Under the pieces are notes generated by a model. The model had not been told where the DNA came from, made no database searches, and saw nothing but the letters and a program-made list of their open reading frames with translations. A stretch of 47,031 bases of DNA from Comamonadaceae bacterium CG2_30_57_122 (GTDB lineage: Bacteria; Pseudomonadota; Gammaproteobacteria; Burkholderiales; Burkholderiaceae_C), in NCBI GenBank assembly GCA_001871515.1, contig MNXW01000288.1, positions 1 through 47,031 of the forward strand, read 5' to 3'. Shown here one piece after another: positions 7,257 to 16,238 of this stretch (positions are counted from its first letter, which is position 1; each line of letters starts with the position of its first letter). The position numbers and the translations under genes are program-made.

Positions 7257-8367
7257 GCTCCAACTTCACTACACCCTGTCGCGCGATGCCAGTCCGGCCT
7301 CGGTACGCAACCCCTTGATTGACTTGCTGCAAGCGGTGAGCAGCCAAGGCTCCATCTCGGGCGGCGCGCGCGCCTTGGGCCTCAGTTACCGCCACGTCTG
7401 GGGCGAACTCAAACGTTGGGAAAAAGAACTCGGCAATGAACTGCTGGTCTGGGAAAAAGGCCAGTCAGCCCGACTCACCGACTTTGCCAACAAGCTGATG
7501 TGGGCCGAACGGCAAGCGCAGGCGCGGCTGGCACCGCAGATCGATGCCTTGCGCGCCGAGCTGGAGCGCAGTTACGCGCTGGCGTTTGACGACACGGTGC
7601 ATGTGGTCACGCTTTACGCCAGCCATGACGATGCCTTGTCGCGTCTGCGTGAATTCGCGTTAAAGGCAGAAGATCAAAAATTGCATCTTGACATCCGCTT
7701 CACCGGCAGTGTGGATGCCATCCGCGCCCTGAACGAAGGCCGCTGCGTGATGGCGGGCTTTCATACCCTGATCGACATGGGCAAAAAAACCGGCACCGAG
7801 CGCACCTACAAGCCGCTGCTGCAACCAGGTCTGCACAAGATCATTGGTTTTGCCAAACGCACCCAGGGCCTGATGGTGGCACGCGGCAACCCCTTGGGCT
7901 TGCACAGCCTGCAAGACGTGGCCCAACGCCAGGCGCGCTTTGCCAACCGCAGCCTGGGCAGTGGCACGCGCGTGGTGCTGGACGACCTGCTGGCTCAGGC
8001 CGGCTTGAGCGTCGCGCAGCTCAACGGCACGAACCGGGGCGAACCCTCGCACGCCGCCGTGGCCAACGCAGTGGCCGCCGGGCAATCTGATGCCGCGCTG
8101 GGCATTGAAGCCGCCGCCGTCAGCGCCGGGCTGGACTTTGTGCCTCTGACGCAAGAACGCTACCACCTGGTGTGCCTGAAATCGGCCCTGACACAACCCG
8201 GCATCGTGCAACTGATGCAGTTGCTGCGTAGCCCGCCATGGCAACACACCGTAGCCACCATTGCAGGCTACACACCGGTGCAAAGTGGTGAGGTACTGGC
8301 CATGCGCCGGGTACTGCCGTGGTGGAGGTTTATGCCCCGAAACATGAAGCATGTGCTGCCCGCGTAG
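7249..8367 (+). CDS. ModE-type DNA-binding protein with periplasmic-binding-like ligand domain (tungstate/molybdate regulator)
   Basis: A 372-residue predicted regulator. Residues about 20-105 form a LysR/ModE-like winged helix (SISGGARALGLSYRHVWGELKRWEKELG, then LLVWEKGQSARLTDFA). Residues about 115-340 resemble a solute-binding protein domain (HDDALSRL, FTGSVDAIRALNEGRCVMAGFH, GSGTRVVLDDLLAQAG, HAAVANAVAAGQSDAALGIEAAA), the same architecture found next to molybdate or tungstate transporters. The start is GTG; the ATG ten bases upstream runs into a stop. No ribosome binding site is visible, so translation may be weak or leaderless. The last nine codons and the stop lie inside a dispersed repeat (8336-8395). 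It probably senses tungstate or molybdate and represses tupBCA. Confidence 0.8.
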   Translation: MHRLQLHYTLSRDASPASVRNPLIDLLQAVSSQGSISGGARALGLSYRHVWGELKRWEKELGNELLVWEKGQSARLTDFANKLMWAERQAQARLAPQIDALRAELERSYALAFDDTVHVVTLYASHDDALSRLREFALKAEDQKLHLDIRFTGSVDAIRALNEGRCVMAGFHTLIDMGKKTGTERTYKPLLQPGLHKIIGFAKRTQGLMVARGNPLGLHSLQDVAQRQARFANRSLGSGTRVVLDDLLAQAGLSVAQLNGTNRGEPSHAAVANAVAAGQSDAALGIEAAAVSAGLDFVPLTQERYHLVCLKSALTQPGIVQLMQLLRSPPWQHTVATIAGYTPVQSGEVLAMRRVLPWWRFMPRNMKHVLPA

Positions 8368-8395
8368 GTCGGGGTTCAACCCGCCCTGGTCGACT
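8336..8395. repeat. REP-like element, copy 1 (covers the 3' end of the ModE-type regulator)
   Basis: The segment shares blocks CATGAA-CATGTGC, GTAGG, TTCAACCCGCC and GACT with 17524-17584, in the same order and nearly the same spacing. Bases up to 8367 are coding and supply the regulator's last residues and its TAG stop. The palindromic end seen in copy 2 is missing here. Confidence 0.6.
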
Positions 8396-8601
8396 CAAAA
8401 CCTATTCGCAACCAGGCTCAAACCACGCCCTCTTTTTCACATTCGATCAGGGTTTTCCCTAGGTAAATCACGCCCTTCGCGTCAGGCTTTCTTCAGCCGC
8501 CAGCCCTTACGCTCTAAGGCTAAACTTGCAAGCGTTCGGCTGCCGGCTGAACCTTACCCCGGTTCAAATGCAGGCAACATTTCTACAACCATGGAGACAC
8601 C
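8368..8601. promoter_or_regulatory. Leader region of the TRAP permease genes
   Basis: This 234-bp gap carries the end of the REP-like element and a small hairpin (GAACC 8549-8553 with GGTTC 8561-8565). The ribosome binding site GGAGA lies just before the ATG at 8602. No clear promoter hexamers were identified. Confidence 0.3.
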
Positions 8602-9204
8602 ATGACCTTTCTACTTTCGCTGTCCCGGCTGATCGACAAGATCACCACCGGCATCGGTAAATCCACCATGTGGCTGATTCTGGCTACCACCCTCATCAGC
8701 GCTGGCAATGCACTGGTGCGCAAGATCTTCAACATTGGCTCCAATGGTCTGCTTGAAATCCAGTGGTACTTGTTTGCTGCGGTGTTTTTGCTCGGAGCGG
8801 GTTACGGCTTTTTGCGCAACTCGCACGTGCGCATTGACTTTATTGCCACCAAGTTAAGTGCCCATACCCGCAACTGGATTGACATCGTTGGCATTGTGCT
8901 GGTGCTGGTGCCGTTTTGCAGCATCAGCATCAACCTCGGCTGGTCTTTCTTTTTGCAGGCCTATCAAAGCGGTGAGATGTCGCAAAACGCTGGCGGACTG
9001 ATTCGCTGGCCGGTTTACCTGCTGATACCAACTGGCTTTGCAATGCTGTTGATGCAGTCGATGTCTGAGTTGATCAAGCGCGTGGCTTTCCTGCGTGGCG
9101 TGGGGCCTGACGTGCTCAGCGGTGAAGACGCCAAGTCCGACGACCAGAAAAATGCCGAAGCGCTTGAAGCGCAGTTGGCCAAAGAACTCGCAGGAGCCAA
9201 ATAA
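8602..9204 (+). CDS. TRAP transporter small permease subunit (DctQ family)
   Basis: A 200-residue membrane protein with four predicted hydrophobic segments: about 20-40, 53-75 (LEIQWYLFAAVFLLGAGYG), 93-115 and 135-158. The EIQWYLF segment followed by GYGFLRNSHVRIDF is the DctQ hallmark. The C-terminal tail is charged and probably coiled (EDAKSDDQKNAEALEAQLAKEL). It begins after GGAGA and its TAA is directly followed by the ATG of the large permease. With the large subunit and the binding protein at 11126-12208 it would import an organic acid using the ion gradient. Confidence 0.9.
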   Translation: MTFLLSLSRLIDKITTGIGKSTMWLILATTLISAGNALVRKIFNIGSNGLLEIQWYLFAAVFLLGAGYGFLRNSHVRIDFIATKLSAHTRNWIDIVGIVLVLVPFCSISINLGWSFFLQAYQSGEMSQNAGGLIRWPVYLLIPTGFAMLLMQSMSELIKRVAFLRGVGPDVLSGEDAKSDDQKNAEALEAQLAKELAGAK

Positions 9205-11049
9205 ATGCAAACCACTTTTCTGGCACAGCAATTTGTGCCCCTGATGTTCATCGCGCTGTTCGCGATTTTGCTCACCGGCTTTCCGGTGGCCTTTGGCCTT
9301 GCGGCCACCGGCCTGGGGTTGGGCTTTATTGGTATTGAGGCAGGCATCTTCCCTTCATCCATGTTCCAGGCGCTGCCTCTGCGGGTTTTTGGCATCATGC
9401 AAAACGACACGCTGCTGGCCATTCCCTTCTTTACTTTCATGGGGATTATTCTGGAGCGAAGTGGCATGGCCGAAGACCTGCTGGAGACCGTCGGCCAGGT
9501 ATTTGGCCCGGTGCGCGGCGGCGTGGCGGTGGCGGTGATTCTTGTCGGCGCACTGCTGGCAGCCACGACCGGTGTTGTGGCCGCTGCAGTGATCTCGATG
9601 GGTTTGATCTCGCTGCCGGTGATGCTGCGCTACGGCTACAGCCGCACGCTGGCCACCGGGGCGATTACCGCGTCGGGCACGCTGGCGCAAGCTATTCCAC
9701 CTTCGCTGGTTCTGATCGTGCTGGCCGACCAATTAGGCCGCTCTGTGGGTGACATGTATTCAGGCGCACTGGTTCCGGGTTTGCTGACGGTGGCGCTTTA
9801 TCTGAGTTTTGTCATTTTGGTCGCTATCTTCAAGCCCAAAATGGCTCCCGCCTTGCCGCCAGAGGCGCTGTTGTTCAAGGAAGACAACGGCCGCTCCGGC
9901 CACCGTTCGCTGTTGGTCTTGCTGCTCATCTGTATTGCCGTGGGTTACAGCTGGGCGCAGGTACATGATGGCCTGATGACGAAATGGCTTGAGCGCGCCA
10001 CCAAGTCGCCCAAGGATGAAATCGTCATCCTGTCGATGACCCTGGCATCCATCACCGGCCTGGTGCTGTCGATCGTCAACCGGGTCACCAGAATGGGTTT
10101 GCTGTCGCGCCTGGCCGAGCAGGTCACGTTTGTGCTGATGCCGCCGCTGATTCTGATCTTTCTGGTGCTGGGCACCATCTTTTTGGGCGTGGCCACCCCC
10201 ACTGAAGGTGGTGCCATGGGAGCGATGGGCGCGCTGATTCTGGCCAGGGGCAAGGGTCGCCTGAAGATGACGATTCTGACGCAGGCGCTGGAAAACACCG
10301 CCAAGCTGGCCAGCTTTGTGCTGTTCATTTTGATCGGTTCGACCGTCTTCAGCTTCACCTTTAACGCAGCAGACGGTCACATCTGGGTTGAGCATTTGTT
10401 TAACAAAATGCCCGGCGGCGCCTGGGGCTTTTTGATTGTGGTGAATTTGCTGGTGTTCTTCTTGGGCATGTTCATCGACTTCTTCGAGATCGCCTTCATC
10501 GTCATCCCGTTACTCGCTCCAGTGGCCGAAAAAATTCTGCCTGGCTTGATCCCCGGCATGACCACAGACCAGGCGATGATCTGGTTTGGCGTGATCATTG
10601 CCATGAACCTGCAAACTTCGTTCCTGACGCCGCCGTTTGGTTTTGCGCTGTTTTACCTGCGCAGCGTGGCCGCCAAGTTTGATTACAAAGACCGTGTGAC
10701 GGGCAAAACCATTGCGGCTGTCAAGACCACCGAAATTTACAAGGGTTCTGTAGTCTTCATCTGCCTGCAACTGACCATGCTGGTTTCGGTGATGATGTTC
10801 CCGAACCTGGTGACAGGAGGTATTGAGAAAGTGGAAAGCCTGAGCGCCGACCAGATCATGGAGCAGATGCAGATGTCAACCGAAGAAGGTGAGCCCGATC
10901 CCTTTGCCGACCCGGCTGAAGAAGATGCTTTTGCACCAACCGATGGCACAGTGCCTGCCGATGCAGCATCACCCGCGGGTAACGAACCGTCCGAAGACGA
11001 TGCCATGAAAGCCTTGCTTGATGACATGAACAAAGGCAAGTCGCAATAA
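9205..11049 (+). CDS. TRAP transporter large permease subunit (DctM family)
   Basis: A 614-residue inner-membrane permease with more than a dozen hydrophobic segments. Family features include FPVAFGLAATGLGLG at the N-terminus, FTFMGIILERSGMAEDLLE, GALLAATTGVVAA and GVATPTEGGAMGAMGAL. It starts immediately after the small subunit's stop; AGGAG lies in the end of that gene. The protein is longer than a typical DctM (about 430) because of an expanded central loop with extra membrane segments and an acidic, alanine-rich tail after about residue 565 (DPFADPAEEDAFAPTDG), which is expected to be unstructured. A strong terminator follows. Confidence 0.92.
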   Translation: MQTTFLAQQFVPLMFIALFAILLTGFPVAFGLAATGLGLGFIGIEAGIFPSSMFQALPLRVFGIMQNDTLLAIPFFTFMGIILERSGMAEDLLETVGQVFGPVRGGVAVAVILVGALLAATTGVVAAAVISMGLISLPVMLRYGYSRTLATGAITASGTLAQAIPPSLVLIVLADQLGRSVGDMYSGALVPGLLTVALYLSFVILVAIFKPKMAPALPPEALLFKEDNGRSGHRSLLVLLLICIAVGYSWAQVHDGLMTKWLERATKSPKDEIVILSMTLASITGLVLSIVNRVTRMGLLSRLAEQVTFVLMPPLILIFLVLGTIFLGVATPTEGGAMGAMGALILARGKGRLKMTILTQALENTAKLASFVLFILIGSTVFSFTFNAADGHIWVEHLFNKMPGGAWGFLIVVNLLVFFLGMFIDFFEIAFIVIPLLAPVAEKILPGLIPGMTTDQAMIWFGVIIAMNLQTSFLTPPFGFALFYLRSVAAKFDYKDRVTGKTIAAVKTTEIYKGSVVFICLQLTMLVSVMMFPNLVTGGIEKVESLSADQIMEQMQMSTEEGEPDPFADPAEEDAFAPTDGTVPADAASPAGNEPSEDDAMKALLDDMNKGKSQ

Positions 11050-11064
11050 ACCAAGCGGTTTTGA

Positions 11065-11105
11065 CACCCATAAAAAAAGGGCCGAGAGGCCCTTTTTTAT
11101 GGGTG
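11065..11105. terminator. Bidirectional rho-independent terminator
   Basis: CACCCATAAAAAAAGGGCC, loop GAGA, then GGCCCTTTTTTATGGGTG. The stem is almost perfect and is flanked by A and T runs, so it can end transcripts from both sides. It serves the convergent TRAP permease genes (+) and the TRAP binding protein gene (-). A second small hairpin GCGCC-TTT-GGCGC follows at 11105-11118. Confidence 0.9.
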
Positions 11106-11125
11106 CGCCTTTCGGCGCATCCTGC

Positions 11126-12208
11126 TTACAGCTTTTGCGACTGCATGAAGCTGTCAAAACGCGCTTCGGTGAAGCGGAACCACAGGTTGGCTTCAGCACG
11201 ATAAGCAGAATAGTCAGCGTAGATTTTCTTCCAGGCCGGGTTGCTGGCGCTGAGCTCGGCGTACACCTCTTGTGCGGACTTGAACGCAGCGGCCATCACG
11301 TCCTTCGGGAACGGGTGCAGCTTGACACCTTGACCCACCAGGGTCTTCAGGGCACCTGGGTTTTTGATGTCGTACTTGGCTTGCATGTCGGTGTGGGCGT
11401 AAGCAGCAGCAGCTTCCACAATGGCTTTGTATTCGGACGACAGGCCGTCGTACGCCTTTTTGTTGACATACAGGGACAACTGGGGACCGCCCTCCCACCA
11501 ACCTGGGTAGTAGTAATGCGGTGCCACTTTGTTGAAACCCAGTTTCAGGTCGTCATAGGGACCTACCCACTCGGCGGCGTCAATCGTGCCTTTTTCCAGC
11601 GAGGTATAAATTTCACCACCTGGAATATTTTGCGGTATGGTGCCCAACTTGGACAACACCTTGCCACCAAAGCCGCCCACGCGGAACTTCAGGCCTTTAA
11701 GGTCTTCTACCGACTTGATTTCCTTACGGTACCAGCCGCCCATTTGCGCACCGGTGTTGCCCATGGGGAAGTTGACGACACCCGCATTGGCGTAAAACTC
11801 GCGCAGCAGCTTCATGCCGTTGCCTTGGTACATCCAGGCAGTCATTTGGCGGCTGTTCAGACCGAATGGGATGGCGCAATCGAGCGCGTAAGTGGGGTCT
11901 TTGCCAAAGAAGTAATACGGCGCGGTGTGCGCCATTTCGACGGTACCGTTGGATGAACCGTCGAGCACGCCCATCGCAGGCACCAGTTCACCACCGGCAT
12001 GTACCGAGATGGTGAACTTGCCACCGGACATTTCACCCACTTTTTTTGCAAACACTTCGGCTGCACCATAAATGGTGTCAAGGGCTTTGGGAAAGCTTGA
12101 AGCCAAGCGCCAGCGGATAGTGGCGCCCTGGGCATGCACCACGGGTGCAGCACCTGCAGCCAAAACGCCAGCGATACCAGCGTTTTTAATAACGGAACGA
12201 CGATCCAT
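11126..12208 (-). CDS. TRAP transporter periplasmic binding protein (DctP/TakP-like)
   Basis: A 360-residue secreted binding protein. The N-terminus MDRRSVIKNAGIAGVLAAG ending HAQ looks like a twin-arginine export signal. The mature part has WRLASSFPKALDTIYG, MGGWYRKEIKSVEDLKGLKFRVGG and EWVGPYDDLKLGFNKVAPHYYYPGWWEGG, close to the TakP group that binds 2-oxo acids or similar monocarboxylates; the ligand is inferred. It faces the DctQ/DctM genes tail to tail across a shared terminator instead of leading the operon, so binding protein and permease are transcribed separately. A 210-bp gap separates it from dxs. Confidence 0.9.
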   Translation of the reverse strand: MDRRSVIKNAGIAGVLAAGAAPVVHAQGATIRWRLASSFPKALDTIYGAAEVFAKKVGEMSGGKFTISVHAGGELVPAMGVLDGSSNGTVEMAHTAPYYFFGKDPTYALDCAIPFGLNSRQMTAWMYQGNGMKLLREFYANAGVVNFPMGNTGAQMGGWYRKEIKSVEDLKGLKFRVGGFGGKVLSKLGTIPQNIPGGEIYTSLEKGTIDAAEWVGPYDDLKLGFNKVAPHYYYPGWWEGGPQLSLYVNKKAYDGLSSEYKAIVEAAAAYAHTDMQAKYDIKNPGALKTLVGQGVKLHPFPKDVMAAAFKSAQEVYAELSASNPAWKKIYADYSAYRAEANLWFRFTEARFDSFMQSQKL

Positions 12209-12417
12209 TGATTTACTCCTGTTGTTGAAGAATTAGCTCACCACACGGGTAGGTGCAGTGATGACTGATGAAAGTCACACAGCATTCTATGAATGCAAGT
12301 AACCAGCGAGACACCGGGTTTTCCCTTGAAAAAATCGACATTCCGGGGGGGATTCAGCTTTCTGCAAGCTTCAGATGATGAGTCTGAAATTTCAGTCACA
12401 AGCACCGAGAAAAAATT

Positions 12418-14280
12418 TCAAACAGCGGCAAAAAACCGCTGCCGTACCGCAGCTTCAATGCCTACCGCATCCAGCCCTTGCAGCGCCAGCAATTTGGCAG
12501 GGTCGCCATGCTCGGTAAAGACATCACTCAAGCCCAGTTGCAACACCGGCTTGAGCACAGCGGCAGCCGCCAGTGCTTCCAGCACGGCACTGCCCGCGCC
12601 CCCCATGACCGCGCCCTCTTCCAGCGTGACCAAAGCGTCATGGCTGGCAGCCACTTGCAGCAGCAGTTCCACGTCCAGCGGCTTGGCCCAGCGCATGTTG
12701 ACCACCGTGGCATTCAGGGCTTCTGCCGCCTGCAAGGCCGGATAAAGCAGCGTGCCAAAGGCCAAAATCGCCACGCGTTCACCGCTGCGACGAATCTCGC
12801 CCTTGCCAAACGGCAACGCGTCTAGTGTGCAAGTCACCGGCACGCCCGCCCCCGCGCCACGGGGGTAACGCACCGCCACCGGGTGGTTTTGCGCGTAGGC
12901 GGTGGACAGCAGCAGACGGCATTCGTTTTCATCGGCCGGGCAAGCCACGCTGATGTTGGGAATGCAGCGCAAATAGGGGATGTCGTAGGCACCGGCATGG
13001 GTGGCACCATCGGCCCCCACCAGCCCGGCGCGGTCCAGCGCAAATACCACCGGCAGGTTCTGGATGGCCACGTCGTGAATCAACTGGTCATAAGCACGCT
13101 GCAAAAAGGTGGAATAAATCGCCACTACCGGTTTCAGGCCTTCGCAGGCCAGACCGGCAGCAAAGGTTACGGCGTGCTGCTCGGCAATGCCCACGTCAAA
13201 ATAGCGTTCCGGAAAACGTTGATGGAACGCCACCATGCCGGAGCCTTCGCGCATGGCCGGGGTGATGGCCACCAGGCGGTCGTCAGCCGCAGCCATGTCG
13301 CACAGCCAGTCGCCAAACACCTGGGTAAACGTAGGCCTGGCCTGTGTGCTGGATTTTTGCAGGCCTACCGCTGGGTCAAACTTGCCCGGGCCGTGGTAAG
13401 CAATCGGGTCTACCTCAGCGAGTTTGTAGCCCTGACCTTTTTTGGTGACCACATGCAAAAACTGAGGGCCTTTGAGGTGCTTGATGTTCTCCAGCACGCT
13501 CACCAGCGTGTCCACGTCGTGGCCATCGATGGGACCCACGTAGTTGAAGCCAAATTTTTCAAACAGCGTGATCGGCTTGACCATGCCTTTGGCGGATTCT
13601 TCAAAGCGCTTGGCCAGTTCCCACAGCGGGGGCGCACCTTTGAGCACGGTTTTGCTGGCATTTTTAGCAGCGGCATAAAACTGCCCGCTGAGCAACTTGG
13701 CCAAATGCCGATTGAGCGCGCCCACCGGTGGGCTGATGGACATGTCGTTGTCGTTCAGAATCACCAGCAAATTGCAGTCCATAACCCCGGCATTGTTCAA
13801 GGCCTCAAAGGCCATGCCGGCCGTCATGGCGCCATCGCCAATCACCGCGATGGCGTGGCGCTCTTCGCCTTTGATTTTGGCAGCCAGTGCCATGCCCAGC
13901 GCAGCAGAAATGGAGGTGCTGGAGTGGGCTGTGCCAAAGGCATCAAATTCGCTCTCGTCACGCCGGGGAAAGCCGCTCAAGCCGCCCCACTGGCGCAATG
14001 TGGCCATGCGGTCACGCCGGCCGGTCAAAATTTTGTGCGGGTAGGTTTGGTGGCCCACGTCCCACACCACCCGGTCGTGCGGCGTGTTGAACACGTAATG
14101 CAGCGCCACAGTGAGTTCGACCGTGCCCAGGTTGGAACTTAAGTGCCCGCCAGTCTTGGCCACGCTTTCCAACAGGTAAGCACGCAGCTCGGTGGCCAGA
14201 TGGCCCAGTTGCTCGCGTGGCAGATGCCGCAAGTCCGCCGGGGACTGGATGGTTTGCAACAGGGCGTACGGGTTAGTCAT
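12418..14280 (-). CDS. dxs: 1-deoxy-D-xylulose-5-phosphate synthase
   Basis: A 620-residue thiamine diphosphate enzyme that joins pyruvate and glyceraldehyde 3-phosphate in the first step of the MEP isoprenoid pathway. It shows [39 protein letters not shown], the ThDP motif [18 protein letters not shown] with LNDNDMSIS, and the transketolase middle motif [15 protein letters not shown]. The ATG at 14280 (MTNPYALL) fits the family start; another ATG two codons upstream is also possible. It is last in the leftward xseB-ispA-dxs group. The 87-bp gap to ispA contains a dispersed repeat copy, so dxs may have partly separate expression. Confidence 0.95.
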   Translation of the reverse strand: MTNPYALLQTIQSPADLRHLPREQLGHLATELRAYLLESVAKTGGHLSSNLGTVELTVALHYVFNTPHDRVVWDVGHQTYPHKILTGRRDRMATLRQWGGLSGFPRRDESEFDAFGTAHSSTSISAALGMALAAKIKGEERHAIAVIGDGAMTAGMAFEALNNAGVMDCNLLVILNDNDMSISPPVGALNRHLAKLLSGQFYAAAKNASKTVLKGAPPLWELAKRFEESAKGMVKPITLFEKFGFNYVGPIDGHDVDTLVSVLENIKHLKGPQFLHVVTKKGQGYKLAEVDPIAYHGPGKFDPAVGLQKSSTQARPTFTQVFGDWLCDMAAADDRLVAITPAMREGSGMVAFHQRFPERYFDVGIAEQHAVTFAAGLACEGLKPVVAIYSTFLQRAYDQLIHDVAIQNLPVVFALDRAGLVGADGATHAGAYDIPYLRCIPNISVACPADENECRLLLSTAYAQNHPVAVRYPRGAGAGVPVTCTLDALPFGKGEIRRSGERVAILAFGTLLYPALQAAEALNATVVNMRWAKPLDVELLLQVAASHDALVTLEEGAVMGGAGSAVLEALAAAAVLKPVLQLGLSDVFTEHGDPAKLLALQGLDAVGIEAAVRQRFFAAV

Positions 14281-14300
14281 CAGCATATGCTTTGTTTTTA

Positions 14301-14336
14301 ATAGCTGTTTGCTCTTTATTTGTAAGGGCTAGAGCC
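14301..14336 (+). repeat. Dispersed repeat, copy C (between ispA and dxs)
   Basis: The + strand has ATAGCTGTTTGCTCTTTATT followed by TGTAAGGGCTAGAGCC, and the AT-rich tail CATATAAGTTTTATAG continues to 14360. It fits the forward consensus and fills most of the ispA-dxs gap. Confidence 0.75.
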
Positions 14337-14367
14337 ATTTTTTCCATATAAGTTTTATAGCCACCGC

Positions 14368-15393
14368 CTAATGTGAGCGTTGCACCACCAGGTCGGCCAG
14401 GCCATGCAGCACACGGGTATCGGCCAAGCCGGTACTTTCCAGCGCCTGCAGCGCCTGGCAGTGCAACGATTGGGCGTAGGCCCGTGCGCCCTCCAGCCCC
14501 ATCAGGGAAACGTAAGTGGGTTTGTCATGGTCGGCATCCTTGCCCGCCGTTTTACCAAGCGTGCTGGAGTCGGCCACCACATCCAGAATGTCGTCCACCA
14601 CCTGGAACGCCAGGCCAATGGCCGCCCCAAAAGCCTGCAAGCCAGCCAGGGCATTTACGGTGGCTTCGGCGCAAGCCGCGCCCATCAGCACACTGGCCTG
14701 CAACAAGGCACCGGTTTTCAGGCGGTGCATTTCCTGCAACTGGTCTTGCGTCAGGGTCAGGCCGACACTAGCTAGGTCAATGGCTTGCCCACCAGCCATG
14801 CCGGCGCAACCTGCGGCGCGTGAAAGCAGGCGGCACAAGCGAGCCTGTTGACCGGGTTGCATCGCCGAGCCCTCTGGCGTGAGCAGTTCGAACGCCAGTG
14901 CTTGCAGGGCATCGCCCGCCAGCAAGGCACTGGCCTGGCCAAATTGCACATGCACCGTGGGTTTGCCCCGGCGCAGCACGTCGTTGTCCATGCAGGGCAT
15001 GTCGTCATGCACCAGGGAATAGGCGTGGATCAATTCCACCGCGCAGGCCGCACGCAGCGCCGCCTCACCCGGCTGTATGTTGGCAGTCGTGGAGCCAGCC
15101 ACACCCCGCCGGGCTAACTCGTCAACTCCCTCTTCAATCGGCAAATAATCTTCTGTCAGACCACTTTGAACCGCTTCAAAGGCCGCCAGCACCAACAACG
15201 GGCGCAGCCGTTTGCCACCATCCAGCACGGCGTAACGCATGGCGGCCATCAGCGCGGCAGGGGCATGGTGGGGGGCATCGGCACAGGCATCGACGCTGAC
15301 CCAAAGGTCAAGCGCGTGCTCAACCCGCTCAAGCTGGCGGGTGATCCAGGTTTGCAAATCCAGTGTGGGGAGAGCGCTCACTCGGGTGTCCAT
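14368..15393 (-). CDS. ispA: Polyprenyl diphosphate synthase (farnesyl/geranyl type)
   Basis: A 341-residue prenyltransferase that condenses isopentenyl diphosphate with allylic diphosphates, giving farnesyl diphosphate for quinone and undecaprenyl synthesis. The first aspartate-rich motif is in [19 protein letters not shown] and the second in [19 protein letters not shown] binds substrate. The ATG overlaps the end of xseB by 16 bp. The protein is about 40 residues longer than usual, mainly because of an extra segment at residues 77-109 between EAVQ and [10 protein letters not shown], before the first Asp motif. Product length is not certain from sequence. Confidence 0.92.
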   Translation of the reverse strand: MDTRVSALPTLDLQTWITRQLERVEHALDLWVSVDACADAPHHAPAALMAAMRYAVLDGGKRLRPLLVLAAFEAVQSGLTEDYLPIEEGVDELARRGVAGSTTANIQPGEAALRAACAVELIHAYSLVHDDMPCMDNDVLRRGKPTVHVQFGQASALLAGDALQALAFELLTPEGSAMQPGQQARLCRLLSRAAGCAGMAGGQAIDLASVGLTLTQDQLQEMHRLKTGALLQASVLMGAACAEATVNALAGLQAFGAAIGLAFQVVDDILDVVADSSTLGKTAGKDADHDKPTYVSLMGLEGARAYAQSLHCQALQALESTGLADTRVLHGLADLVVQRSH

Positions 15394-15611
15394 GTTTTAA
15401 AGGTGGTGCCGTCTAGCACCTTGACCTGGTTTTCAACCGCTTCCAGGCGGTCACGGCAAAACGTCAGCAACTCGGCGCCACGCTGATATTGGGTGAGCAG
15501 TTGCGCCAGCGGCAGTTCACCAGACTCTAGTCTGGCCACCAGTTGTTCCAGTTCCTGCAGGGCCGCCTCGAAACTGGCGGGCGCTGAACTGTGTTTGGAG
15601 GCTGTAGCCAT
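15378..15611 (-). CDS. xseB: Exodeoxyribonuclease VII small subunit
   Basis: A 77-residue protein matching Xse[44 protein letters not shown], a two-helix coiled domain, ending KVLDGTTF. It partners with XseA (outside this window) to degrade single-stranded DNA. The gene heads the common xseB-ispA-dxs arrangement, with a 16-bp overlap into ispA. The ATG at 15611 follows a purine-rich stretch. Confidence 0.93.
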   Translation of the reverse strand: MATASKHSSAPASFEAALQELEQLVARLESGELPLAQLLTQYQRGAELLTFCRDRLEAVENQVKVLDGTTFKTWTPE

Positions 15612-15735
15612 AGGTTGCGGGGTTTCCCTGAATCAAAGCCGTGATTTTAGGCGCTGCACCAGAGGCGCTGCTGGGCCAAGGTGCGATTCAAAATGAAGCC
15701 GCATCCTGGTTCATTCTGAACCCGGCGCGGCGACT

Positions 15736-15844
15736 GGGTCATGCGCATGCGGTTTTGGGGGCAAAACACGCGCGAAAGGTAAAGAACAGTTCGCTACCGA
15801 CAGCCTACGCGCGCCTTTGCCCCCAAAGCCCGGTCGCATGCCCC
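15736..15844. repeat. Large imperfect inverted repeat 1
   Basis: The outer arms GGGTCATGCG (15736-15745) and CGCATGCCCC (15835-15844) pair. Further in, TTTTGGGGGCAAA (about 15753-15765) pairs with TTTGCCCCCAAA (15816-15827), and CGCGCG near 15770 pairs with CGCGCG near 15808. This makes a long interrupted stem around a ~35-nt centre. Confidence 0.55.
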
Positions 15845-15967
15845 AATCACCACGCCTAAGCGATTACGGGTGAAGTCGGTATTGCAAATACGATTCACCT
15901 GGATTGGCATCATAAGCAGACCAGGCCGTCCATGAATTTCCCCTGCCAGCCAACCCACCACTGCATC

Positions 15968-16059
15968 GAATCAGTCGGGTGATGCGCTTTGCGGAGGTCA
16001 AGGAGGAGACCGCGCAGCGGGCGGGGGACACGTAGCAAAGCGCATCGCCTGGCTGATTC
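15968..16059. ncRNA. Candidate structured RNA or palindromic element (92-bp stem-loop)
   Basis: The arms 15968-15992 and 16035-16059 are each 25 nt and match in mirror image at 22 positions (shared core GATGCGCTTTGC). Two of the three mismatches can be G-U pairs on one strand. The 42-nt loop contains its own small stem GGTC/GACC around AAGGAGGA. No reading frame explains it. Whether it is transcribed cannot be told from sequence. Confidence 0.4.
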
Positions 16060-16197
16060 ATCAACCACAGTGACGATGGGGCAAGCACTGTGGTGTCACC
16101 CTCAACCCAACATCTCGCACACCACCCGTTGAATCTGACCCGAGTGGCAAGCCTTACAATTCGAGCCTGACAGCTCTCAAGGTAGCTGCCCTTCAAG

Positions 16198-16222
16198 CCC
16201 CTCCCCGAGGGGTTTTTGTTTC
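16198..16222 (+). terminator. Rho-independent terminator before the Rieske gene; possible end of a small RNA
   Basis: CCCCTC, loop CCC, GAGGGG, then TTTTTGTTTC. It lies 17 bp upstream of the Rieske oxygenase start and points the same way, where no gene needs ending. Upstream are a TACAAT box (16155-16160) and two tiny stems (GAGC/GCTC, AAGG/CCTT), so a short transcript of ~50 nt or a transcription attenuator is possible. Confidence 0.55.
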
Positions 16223-16238
16223 TTAGAAAGACCGAGTT

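Larger units (their letters stand above)
15612..16238. other. Gene-free stretch with two large inverted-repeat structures
   Basis: No convincing protein gene lies in these 627 bp; the open frames here have no recognisable composition or start signals. The stretch holds a ~109-bp imperfect inverted repeat (15736-15844), a hairpin (15869-15899: GGTGAA/TTCACC and GTATT/AATAC), a 92-bp stem-loop (15968-16059), a TACAAT box (16155-16160) and a terminator (16198-16222). Structured RNA or miniature mobile DNA are both possible. Confidence 0.6.

Noticed and set aside
12883-14142. Long open frame (419 codons) on the + strand opposite dxs
   Set aside because: It is entirely antisense to dxs, with skewed composition and no recognisable domain.
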